Assembly: GCA_027484495.1 (NCBI GenBank)
Contig: JAIXSW010000345.1
Span: 1 to 19,807, forward strand
DNA: 19,807 bases
Reading direction: 5' to 3'
From: Gammaproteobacteria bacterium
Lineage (GTDB): Bacteria > Pseudomonadota > Gammaproteobacteria > Enterobacterales > Alteromonadaceae
The position numbers were made by a program, and so were the translations under genes. The notes beneath the pieces are model-generated. The model had not been told where the DNA came from. It was given only the letters and a program-made list of their open reading frames with translations, and made no database searches. Numbering within the stretch: the first letter of the stretch is position 1; every line of letters begins with the position of its first letter. Below are positions 1-6,203 of the stretch, one piece after another.

Positions 1-614
1 CCGAGGTATTTTGACAACACTTCAATGTCTTTGTCAGTCAGCTTGTGTGCAGTGTCGCGCATCATGCCATTGAGGTCATTCGCGCGCGTACCGGCGCGGA
101 AACTCTCAAGCTGTGTTTTGATGTACGCAGCGTGCTGGAAAGAAATTTTCGGGAATCCCGCCAGGCTGTGACCAACGCCCCGTGGACCATGGCAAGCGAT
201 ACAGGCTGGAATACCGCGCTGCATGTCACCGGCGCGGAACAATTTCTGTCCGGCTTCTACCACGTCTTCTGGTGTTGTGCCTGATTTCATTGTTTGAGAC
301 GAGAAATAGGCCGCCAGATCTTTCATATCTTGATCAGACAAAGCTGCGACCATGCCGGCCATCACTGCGTTATTGCGACCTTCTTTACCACCCGTCGCAG
401 CACCTAGTTTAAATTCTTTCAATTGTTTATACAGATAGCCGGCATGTTGCCCGGCAATTTTTGGATACATATCGGTTGGGCTGTTACCATCTGGTCCATG
501 ACAAGCCGCGCAGGTGGCAGATTTTGCTTTGCCTGCTTCAACGTTGCCTTCAACCGCAGCAGCCTGGCCGGCCAACCCTAATAAAAGCATGACTGGAATT
601 GCAATTTTTCTCAT
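1..614 (-). CDS. Diheme cytochrome c4 (3' end beyond the window)
   Basis: Periplasmic electron carrier with two c-type hemes, thought to pass electrons from the bc1 complex to terminal oxidases. The frame is open from an ATG at 612-614 to the left edge, giving 204 codons; the stop lies outside the window. Residues 1-20 form a signal peptide (MRKIAIPV.., ending AAA before VEGN). The two heme sites are CAACH (35-39) and CIACH (138-142), each at the head of a similar half: 'YPKIAGQHAGYLYKQL' and 'FPKISFQHAAYIKTQL' show the internal duplication of the c4 family. Likely Met ligands lie near 85-88 and 184-185. The family is about 200-210 residues, so only a few residues are missing. It is divergent from engB, with 171 bases between the starts. 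The ribosome site is weak (AGAGA about 9 bases upstream). Confidence 0.93.
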   Translation of the reverse strand, partial: MRKIAIPVMLLLGLAGQAAAVEGNVEAGKAKSATCAACHGPDGNSPTDMYPKIAGQHAGYLYKQLKEFKLGAATGGKEGRNNAVMAGMVAALSDQDMKDLAAYFSSQTMKSGTTPEDVVEAGQKLFRAGDMQRGIPACIACHGPRGVGHSLAGFPKISFQHAAYIKTQLESFRAGTRANDLNGMMRDTAHKLTDKDIEVLSKYL

Positions 615-785
615 GTTTAATTGTCTCTGTTCTGCGTGACCCTGCCCAACTGCAGCAGGCTTAGAAGATAATAACCCTATTTTTTATGCCTATTTTACAC
701 GAAACCCGCAGTTAGAAAATCCCAATACTTATGCAGATTATTGATTTCCGCTAAACTATAGCCAAATTTAAGTCCGGAGTATGAA

Positions 786-1427
786 GTGTACAAAGCAATA
801 TTTAACTACCAGCAAACACGATTTCTGACCAGTGCCCCCGATATTCGGGCCTTGCCGGACGATTCTGGCATTGAAGTGGCGTTCGCAGGACGATCAAATG
901 CAGGGAAGTCCAGTGCACTAAATACGCTGACCCGGCAAAATAGTTTAGCCCGGACCAGTAAAACACCAGGCCGGACCCAACTGATCAACACCTTTCATTT
1001 AGCCGACAATAAACGATTAATCGATTTGCCCGGCTATGGCTTTGCCAAAGTCCCGTTGGAAGTCAAAGAAAAATGGCAGAAGTCGTTGAGTGAGTATCTG
1101 ATTAAGCGGAAAAGTCTGAAAGGCATCGTAGTGCTGATGGATATCCGCCACCCGCTGAAAGATTTGGACCAACAGCTGGTGCATTGGGCCGTGCAATCCG
1201 GTTTATCAGTGTTGATCCTATTAACGAAGGCCGACAAATTAAGTCCGGGTCCGCGGAAAAAGACGTTATTAGAAGTGCGGGACGCCTCTATGGCCTTCAT
1301 GGGTGATGTGACGGTTGAAGCTTTCAGTTCATTGAATAAATTTGGTTTAACTGAGCTGGAGCAAGTGCTGGATCGTTGGTTCAGTGATGAGCCGGTGGAA
1401 AGCACTTCACCTGACGTATCCCGCTGA
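786..1427 (+). CDS. engB: Ribosome biogenesis GTPase EngB (YihA/YsxC)
   Basis: Essential GTPase of the TrmE-Era-EngA-EngB family, needed for late assembly of the large ribosomal subunit. The protein is 213 residues. The G motifs are in order: G1 GRSNAGKSS (35-43), the G2 threonine region in RTSKTPGRTQ (56-65), G3 DLPG (80-83), G4 TKAD (147-150) and G5 SSL (181-183). The start is GTG at 786, preceded by GGAG (776-779) with a 6-base spacer. An ATG at 781 is in another frame and is soon closed. The neighbourhood (polA and Spot 42 on one side) matches the yihA-spf-polA order of E. coli. A strong hairpin follows the stop by 15 bases. Confidence 0.97.
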   Translation: MYKAIFNYQQTRFLTSAPDIRALPDDSGIEVAFAGRSNAGKSSALNTLTRQNSLARTSKTPGRTQLINTFHLADNKRLIDLPGYGFAKVPLEVKEKWQKSLSEYLIKRKSLKGIVVLMDIRHPLKDLDQQLVHWAVQSGLSVLILLTKADKLSPGPRKKTLLEVRDASMAFMGDVTVEAFSSLNKFGLTELEQVLDRWFSDEPVESTSPDVSR

Positions 1428-1442
1428 TTATTTCTTTACACA

Positions 1443-1477
1443 GCATCAACCGGTCCCGGTTGGTGCTTCTGCTTTAA
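1443..1477 (+). terminator. Hairpin after engB, possible terminator
   Basis: Inverted repeat GCATCAACCGG (1443-1453) / CCGGTTGGTGC (1456-1466) gives about 10 Watson-Crick pairs and one G-U pair, starting 15 bases after the engB stop. The following tract (TTCTGCTTT) is only moderately T-rich, so it may stabilise the 3' end rather than terminate strongly. Confidence 0.45.
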
Positions 1478-1538
1478 ATGTCGATTTCAATTGCTGTCGT
1501 CAGACTGATTCGGTACTGACTGCCTTTTCGTGTGCCCC

Positions 1539-1638
1539 AAAAAAGAAAAAACCGGCGGTTCAGAGAACAGCCGGCATAGCAAACGGGGAGAAGCTATTTA
1601 ATAAATTTCAAATCAACAGGGTGTCTTACGAAGAAGAC
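1539..1638 (-). ncRNA. Candidate small RNA downstream of Spot 42, not recognised
   Basis: A predicted ~98-nt transcript with no plausible reading frame. On the minus strand a perfect TATAAT (1650-1645) is followed by six G/C bases and a likely start at G1638. The RNA would open with a hairpin GUCUU/AAGAC (1638-1634 with 1627-1623, loop CUUCGU). An A/U-rich stretch follows. A second hairpin AUAGC/GCUAU (1597-1593 with 1580-1576) exposes the 12-base loop UUCUCCCCGUUU. The last element is a terminator hairpin (1575-1565 with 1561-1551, 9 of 11 pairs, loop of three) followed by T6-C-T6. This build (5' hairpin, exposed C-rich loop, terminator with U-tail) is typical of Hfq-dependent base-pairing RNAs. 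It starts 76 bases past the Spot 42 3' end, on the same strand but with its own promoter. I do not recognise a family. Confidence 0.5.
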
Positions 1639-1644
1639 GGGGCC

Positions 1645-1672
1645 ATTATACAGCAATTTTTCATTGTTTGAA
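1645..1672 (-). promoter_or_regulatory. Promoter of the candidate small RNA
   Basis: Minus-strand -10 TATAAT (1650-1645) matches consensus exactly. The best -35 is TTCAAA (1672-1667; 4 of 6) with a 16-base spacer. The discriminator between -10 and start, GGCCCC, is entirely G/C, as in stringently controlled stable-RNA promoters; that regulation is inference. Confidence 0.5.
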
Positions 1673-1713
1673 GTATTTGCTCTAAAATATCTAATAAATT
1701 TTCAGAAAAAGAC

Positions 1714-1831
1714 AAAAAAAAACGCCCCACTGCAAGCAGTGGGGCGGCTAAATAAGCCTACTTTCTATGTAGAATCAATCACTAATGACTGAAACTACCG
1801 AAAGATAGAACATCTTACCTCTGTACCCTAC
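1714..1831 (-). ncRNA. spf: Spot 42 small regulatory RNA
   Basis: Hfq-dependent small RNA that represses many genes of carbon uptake and central metabolism by base-pairing; in E. coli its own gene is repressed by cAMP-CRP. The 5' end GUAGGGUACAGAGGUAAGAU and the following GUUCUAUCUUUC match E. coli Spot 42 as I remember it, base for base over about 32 nt. The conserved UUUAGCCGCCCC and a 10-bp terminator stem (1723-1732 with 1737-1746) followed by nine T close the RNA. The middle (about 1755-1799) differs from the enterobacterial sequence and makes the RNA about 118 nt instead of 109. It lies between polA and engB, exactly where spf lies in E. coli. Confidence 0.95.
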
Positions 1832-1838
1832 GCCTTTG

Positions 1839-1866
1839 ATTCTACCCATGGCGGTTTAAAAAGCAA
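1839..1866 (-). promoter_or_regulatory. spf promoter
   Basis: On the minus strand -35 TTGCTT (1866-1861) and -10 TAGAAT (1844-1839) are separated by 16 bases, and the -10 lies 7 bases before the conserved Spot 42 5' G at 1831. No clear CRP palindrome (TGTGA-N6-TCACA) is visible just upstream. An AT-rich inverted repeat and a repeated motif are there instead (see findings). Confidence 0.7.
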
Positions 1867-2052
1867 GCGCATTTCGTAATAAAATTACAATTATTGGTCG
1901 TTTTTTCATCTTTGGCTAAATTTACGTAATAAAACAACCTTTTAGCTGATATCAGGCAAAGCGTTGACTGTAACCAGTGCCAGCATGCGTTCCGAGCTGC
2001 TTCTTGTTGTCGGTTGACGGTTCGTTGATAGGCTTAGTTTGTGATACAGAGT

Positions 2053-2080
2053 AAAAAAAGCCCCGGCAATTGCCGGGGCT
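2053..2080 (-). terminator. Rho-independent terminator of polA
   Basis: Perfect 22-base palindrome AGCCCCGG..CCGGGGCT (2059-2080) followed on the minus strand by seven T. It lies about 95 bases past the polA stop and isolates polA from spf. Confidence 0.9.
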
Positions 2081-2175
2081 AAATGGGTGTCGTACCAGGA
2101 ACGGGACATGTTCACCGTTAATCAGAGTGGCTTCTTACAGGAAAGTTCAGCAAAGTGCTGAAATTTTCCAAGTTT

Positions 2176-4971
2176 TTAATGTGCCTGATCCCAGTTATCG
2201 CCAGAACCGGCTTCAGCCAGCAATGGCACGTCCAGTTGAACAGCATCCTGCATCAATTGCACCAGCTTGCTCTGATGATCAGCCAGCGTCGCCGCACTGA
2301 CTTCAAACACCAGCTCATCGTGCACTTGCATGATCATCAGGATCTCTGCCGGATCCTGCTGTTGCAGATAGGCGTCCACACTGAGCATGGCGCGTTTAAT
2401 AATATCGGCGGCAGTACCTTGCATTGGTGCGTTGATCGCCGCCCGCTCTGCGCCTTTACGTCTGCCCATGTTTTTACTTTGGATCTCCGGCAGATATAAA
2501 CGCCGGCCAAACAGGGTTTCGACATAACCCAGTGCATGCGCCTGCTCGCGCGTGCGTTCCATATAAGCCAATACACCGGGGAATCGGGCAAAATAGGTAT
2601 CAACATAGTGCTGTGCTTCGCCGCGGCTGATATCGAGTTGTTGGGCCAGACCAAAAGCTGACATACCGTAAATCAGACCGAAATTCACAGCTTTGGCGCG
2701 GCGCCGCTGTTCAGTGGTCACCTCATCCAGGCTTACACCAAATACTTCTGCAGCAGTCGCGCGGTGGATATCGCGGCCTTGGGCGAAAGCATCCAGCAGG
2801 GCTTTGTCCTGTGACAGATGCGCCATGATGCGCAGTTCAATTTGTGAATAGTCGATCGCAAGGATTTTCTTGCCAGCCGGAGCGATAAAAGCCTGCCTGA
2901 TGCGGCGGCCTTCTTCAGTACGGATTGGAATATTTTGCAGATTTGGCTCGGTTGAGCTCAAACGGCCAGTGGCTGCCACCGCCTGATGATATGACGTGTG
3001 CACCCGTCCAGTCGCCGGATTAATACTGTTCGGCAGCTTATCAGTGTAAGTGGATTTCAGTTTGATCAGACTGCGGTGCTGAATAATAACCCGAGGTAAT
3101 TCATATTGTTGTGCCAGTTCGACCAGTACATCTTCGGCGGTCGATGGTACGCCGCCCGGCGTTTTCTTCAGCACTGGCAGTTTCTGTTCATCAAACAGAA
3201 TTTCCTGCAATTGTTTTGGCGATGACAAGTTAAAAACTTTGCCGGCGGCCTGATGTGCCTGGATCTCTAGCTCACTGATCCGCCCGGCCAGAAATTCACT
3301 TTGTTTGCCCAGTAACGCTGCGTCAATTAAAACGCCGTTGCGTTCCATGCGTGATAAGACGCTGAGCAGCGGCATCTCAATGTCGCGGAATACTTTCGCC
3401 GGACCTTCAGCCTGTTGTAATAACGGCCACATGGCTAAATGCAGCTGCAATGTGACGTCGGCATCTTCGGCGGCATATTCAGCGGCTTTTTCCAGCTCAA
3501 TCTGATTAAAAGTCAGCTGTTTACTGCCTTTACCGGCAATATCTTCAAAGGATATTGGCTGATGTTGCAGGTGACGCTCGGATAAACTATCCATATCGTG
3601 GCGGCCGGCGACACTGTTCAGCGTATAGGATTCAAGCATGGTGTCGAACAAAATGCCATTTAACTCAATGTTATAGCGAGCCATTACGCTTTTATCATAT
3701 TTCAGATTCTGGCCCACTTTGGCAGCCTGCGGATCTTCCAGCCATGTTTTCAGCGTGGCCAGTACCGCATCGCGCGATAACTGCTCCGGCGCACCGAGAT
3801 AGTCATGTCCGACCGGTAAATACCAAGCCTGACCTGGCGCGACGGCAAATGACATGCCGACTAATTCGGCCTGCATATAATCAAGACTGGTGGTTTCAGT
3901 ATCAAACGCAACTAAAGGCGCATGTTGCAGTGCGGACAGCAAATGCCGGAAATCAGTCTCGGTCAGGATGGTCTGGTACTGACTGCGGTCTATTGCAGAA
4001 GCAGGGGCTACTGCGGTTTCAACGGCCAGGCTGCTGTCGCTGCTTGCTTCGGCAGAACCAGCCGGTGCCTCGACCGCGGCATGTTTTTGCTGAGTCAAAA
4101 TTTCGCTATGCCAACGCTTAAATTCACAGGTGGCAAACAGCTCGGCCAATAACGCCAGATTGGCAGGCTCTACGTGTAGTTCATGAAATGCCTGTGGCAA
4201 ATCGACGTCGATTTTGATCGTCGCCAGCTGATAAGACAGTTCAAGCTGCGCCTGATGCTCACGCATTTTTTCAGCGATAGTTTTGCTGCCGCGAAAACCA
4301 AGTGCGGCGATGTCATCCAGCCGGCGGTAGAGCTCGGCAATGCTGCCAATGCCCTGCAACATGGCTTGTGCTGTTTTTTCGCCGACCCCTGGCAAACCCG
4401 GAATATTGTCTGCTTTGTCGCCCATTAATGCGAGAAAATCGATGATGAGCTCAGGTCCGACGCCAAATTTTTCTTTGACGCCTTCCGGATCCAAAATAGT
4501 GTCGGTCATGGTATTGATCAGCGTGACATGGGCGTTGACCAGCTGTGCCATGTCTTTGTCGCCGGTGGAAATCAACACATGCCGGCCCTGTGCGCTGGCC
4601 GTCGCAGCCAGCGTGCCAATCACGTCATCGGCTTCCACGCCAGAAATACACAAAAGAGGCAAACCCATAGCCCGGATGATCTGGTGCAGGGGTTCTATCT
4701 GGCTGCGCAGATCATCCGGCATCGGCGGCCGGTGTGCTTTGTAATCGGCATACATCTCATTGCGAAAGGTTGGGCCTTTGGCATCAAACACCACCACCAT
4801 TTGTGTTGGGTTGTATTGGCGCAGCAAACTTTTCAACATGTTGACGACACCATAAATGGCGCCGGTGGCCTCGCCGCGGGAATTAGTCAGATGTGGAGGC
4901 GAATGGTAAGCGCGAAACAGGTAAGAAGAACCATCGACCAGGATCAGGGGATCAACAGGGATCTGCGGCAT
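2176..4971 (-). CDS. polA: DNA polymerase I
   Basis: Removes RNA primers, fills Okazaki gaps and takes part in excision repair. At 931 residues it is close to the 928 of E. coli Pol I, and all three activities look intact. The 5'-nuclease domain (1 to about 290) has 'VVVFDAKGPTFR' (59-70), 'GVEADDVIGTLA' (111-122) and 'ISTGDKDMAQLV' (134-145). A low-complexity Ala/Ser/Glu linker (about 297-327) follows. The 3'-5' exonuclease domain has 'FDTETTSLD' with D357 and E359. The polymerase domain carries motif A DYSQIELR (near 707), motif B RRAKAVNFGLIYG and motif C QVHDELVFEV (near 884). The ATG at 4971 follows GGAG with a 9-base spacer. A perfect terminator lies downstream. Confidence 0.98.
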   Translation of the reverse strand: MPQIPVDPLILVDGSSYLFRAYHSPPHLTNSRGEATGAIYGVVNMLKSLLRQYNPTQMVVVFDAKGPTFRNEMYADYKAHRPPMPDDLRSQIEPLHQIIRAMGLPLLCISGVEADDVIGTLAATASAQGRHVLISTGDKDMAQLVNAHVTLINTMTDTILDPEGVKEKFGVGPELIIDFLALMGDKADNIPGLPGVGEKTAQAMLQGIGSIAELYRRLDDIAALGFRGSKTIAEKMREHQAQLELSYQLATIKIDVDLPQAFHELHVEPANLALLAELFATCEFKRWHSEILTQQKHAAVEAPAGSAEASSDSSLAVETAVAPASAIDRSQYQTILTETDFRHLLSALQHAPLVAFDTETTSLDYMQAELVGMSFAVAPGQAWYLPVGHDYLGAPEQLSRDAVLATLKTWLEDPQAAKVGQNLKYDKSVMARYNIELNGILFDTMLESYTLNSVAGRHDMDSLSERHLQHQPISFEDIAGKGSKQLTFNQIELEKAAEYAAEDADVTLQLHLAMWPLLQQAEGPAKVFRDIEMPLLSVLSRMERNGVLIDAALLGKQSEFLAGRISELEIQAHQAAGKVFNLSSPKQLQEILFDEQKLPVLKKTPGGVPSTAEDVLVELAQQYELPRVIIQHRSLIKLKSTYTDKLPNSINPATGRVHTSYHQAVAATGRLSSTEPNLQNIPIRTEEGRRIRQAFIAPAGKKILAIDYSQIELRIMAHLSQDKALLDAFAQGRDIHRATAAEVFGVSLDEVTTEQRRRAKAVNFGLIYGMSAFGLAQQLDISRGEAQHYVDTYFARFPGVLAYMERTREQAHALGYVETLFGRRLYLPEIQSKNMGRRKGAERAAINAPMQGTAADIIKRAMLSVDAYLQQQDPAEILMIMQVHDELVFEVSAATLADHQSKLVQLMQDAVQLDVPLLAEAGSGDNWDQAH

Positions 4972-5003
4972 AGCAGGGACTCCGGGAAAATTTTGCCAAG
5001 AAT

Positions 5004-5032
5004 GCCATAAGCGTTGCCAGACAACCAGTCAA
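5004..5032 (-). promoter_or_regulatory. Possible polA promoter
   Basis: Minus-strand TTGACT (5032-5027, 5 of 6 to the -35 consensus) and TATGGC (5009-5004, a poor -10) are spaced 17 bases apart, giving a leader of about 25 bases before the polA ATG. The poor -10 keeps this tentative. Confidence 0.35.
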
Positions 5033-5453
5033 AACACCAATAGGCTCTTGTGGATATCTTGTGAGTAAGTCTGTGAAAATTTTTTTGGCAAGCGAATGTG
5101 CACCATCGATAAAAATCGACAGCGTGAAATTAAATTGATGTTTTTTAAGAAAAAACTAAGGGGGAGACAACCGGACCCTTGTTATTATTCTTTACTTCCT
5201 GATTGTGGAAAACAGATTTTTCCACCGCGCTGACTGGGTACGTATTAGTGTCAAAATTTGAGACACAAAGCAGGCAACGGGAAAACAGACTACCACAACC
5301 AGAGCGAATGCAAAGCAGAAAAAACAAAAATAATTTGCTTGATTTGATAGTCGGTTTTCGCTGCGTTCGATTAAGGATCCGCAAAGATCCGTCTCTTGAT
5401 CCGGTTTTTTGTTACAGATCACACTGATGCGACAGATGTTCGGTCGCAGGGCT

Positions 5454-5482
5454 TTCACATTCTGCCAGCGCAACGCTATAAT
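5454..5482 (+). promoter_or_regulatory. Sigma-70 promoter of cytochrome c5
   Basis: TTCACA (5454-5459) and a perfect TATAAT (5477-5482) are separated by the ideal 17 bases. Transcription would start about 5489, giving a leader of roughly 38 bases. Confidence 0.8.
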
Positions 5483-5526
5483 GCCCTGAAATTTGTAAGG
5501 CATTTAATCCCCGGGGACCCCGATCA

Positions 5527-5925
5527 ATGAAAAAAATCACTGTTGCTGTGGCCATGCTGAGTTTTGCCGTACTGGCGCAAACACCAGCGGAAGACAAAAA
5601 CCTGGAAGAGTTAAAAGCGCGCATTGCCCCAGTTGGCCAGGTGTATCTGGCAGGTTCAGAGCCGGTAGCGGCAAAACCAACAGGTCCACGCACTGGTGAG
5701 CAAGTTTATCAGGGCGCTTGTTTTGCCTGTCATGCCACCGGCGCGTTAGACGCTCCGAAAAAAGGTGATGCGGCAGCCTGGAAACCACGTTTGGCGCAAG
5801 GCTTGGAAACTTTGCACAAGCATGCAATTGAAGGGATCCGTTCAATGCCACCACGCGGTACCTGTGGTGACTGTTCAGACGATGATATTCTCAATGCAAT
5901 CAAATTCATGACGGAAGGCCTGTAA
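5527..5925 (+). CDS. Cytochrome c5 family monoheme protein
   Basis: Small periplasmic electron carrier of respiration. It has 132 residues with a signal peptide (MKKITVAVAMLSFAVLA, likely cut before QTPAED). A Gln/Glu-rich linker leads to the heme site CFACH in 'GACFACHATGALDAPKKGD'. The C-terminal 'SMPPRGTCGDCSDDDILNAI' supplies the Met ligand and the extra CxxC pair typical of cytochrome c5. GGGGA about 10 bases before the ATG is a plausible ribosome site. A consensus promoter precedes the gene and a strong terminator follows, so it is probably monocistronic. Together with the c4 gene at the left edge it brackets the polA/engB block; I recall linked cytochrome genes near polA in Pseudomonas and Azotobacter. 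Confidence 0.93.
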   Translation: MKKITVAVAMLSFAVLAQTPAEDKNLEELKARIAPVGQVYLAGSEPVAAKPTGPRTGEQVYQGACFACHATGALDAPKKGDAAAWKPRLAQGLETLHKHAIEGIRSMPPRGTCGDCSDDDILNAIKFMTEGL

Positions 5926-5940
5926 CCCATCCGTCATAAA

Positions 5941-5966
5941 AAAACCGCCGGTAGGCGGTTTTTTTT
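5941..5966. terminator. Terminator after cytochrome c5, bidirectional form
   Basis: AAAACCGCC (5941-5949) pairs with GGCGGTTTT (5954-5962) around a four-base loop. Eight T follow on the plus strand and a long A-run precedes it, so it could work in both directions. Confidence 0.9.
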
Positions 5967-6203
5967 CGTCTGCGTTCTGGCCTGTTCAGGCTGAACTGCC
6001 CTGCCAGATCCGCTCTGCCGTTTGCATTATATTTACGCAAGTGCTGGTTATTGCAAACATGTCTTCAACAATAACAAAAACGTCTAAGAATCCAGCAGGA
6101 AATTATCAGTGCGCTCTTTCCTCTGTTTAATCTTTGTGCATAATAGGGCCGGTTCTGTATAAAGATCCGCCTACCGGATCAATAACGAAAAAAAGAGCGT
6201 CCG

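Larger units (their letters stand above)
4972..5526. other. AT-rich intergenic region between polA and cytochrome c5
   Basis: Divergent spacer of 555 bases holding the promoters of polA (left) and cytochrome c5 (right). I see no convincing gene: the short frames at 5145-5503 run antisense to the cytochrome promoter, lack ribosome sites and have odd composition. It contains two DnaA-box-like words (5047-5056 and 5204-5212) and inverted repeats TCGAT/ATCGA (around 5106-5119) and GTTTTTT/AAAAAAC (5140-5156). A cluster of GATCC words at 5377-5402 precedes a short T-run and could be a weak plus-strand terminator. Confidence 0.6.

Noticed and set aside
1539..1650. tRNA or tRNA remnant behind the GC-discriminator promoter
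   Set aside because: No T-loop (GTTCRA) or cloverleaf arms can be found; the hairpins fit a small RNA instead.
1384..1671. Open frame of 95 codons after engB on the plus strand
   Set aside because: It starts inside engB, crosses the engB hairpin and runs antisense through the small-RNA candidate. It has no ribosome site and a low-complexity KKKK stretch from the terminator A-run.
2038..2057. TGTGATACAGAGTAAA as a CRP site for spf
   Set aside because: The second half does not match TCACA. It lies more than 200 bases from the spf start and overlaps the tail of the polA terminator.
3555..4121. Long antisense frames inside polA, rep, cysJ and the c-di-GMP gene
   Set aside because: They are shadows of real genes in this moderately GC-rich DNA, with no family motifs or ribosome sites.
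5145..5503. Minus-strand frames of 79 and 103 codons in the polA-c5 spacer
   Set aside because: They run through the cytochrome c5 promoter and AT-rich spacer, have no ribosome site, and show a composition (Cys/Phe/Val runs) unlike the neighbouring proteins.
5998..6203. Inverted repeat GTTCAG-G-CTGAAC and the word CATAAT upstream of the GGDEF gene
   Set aside because: The repeat is short with no T-run, and CATAAT (6139-6144) has no convincing -35, so neither was called as a site.
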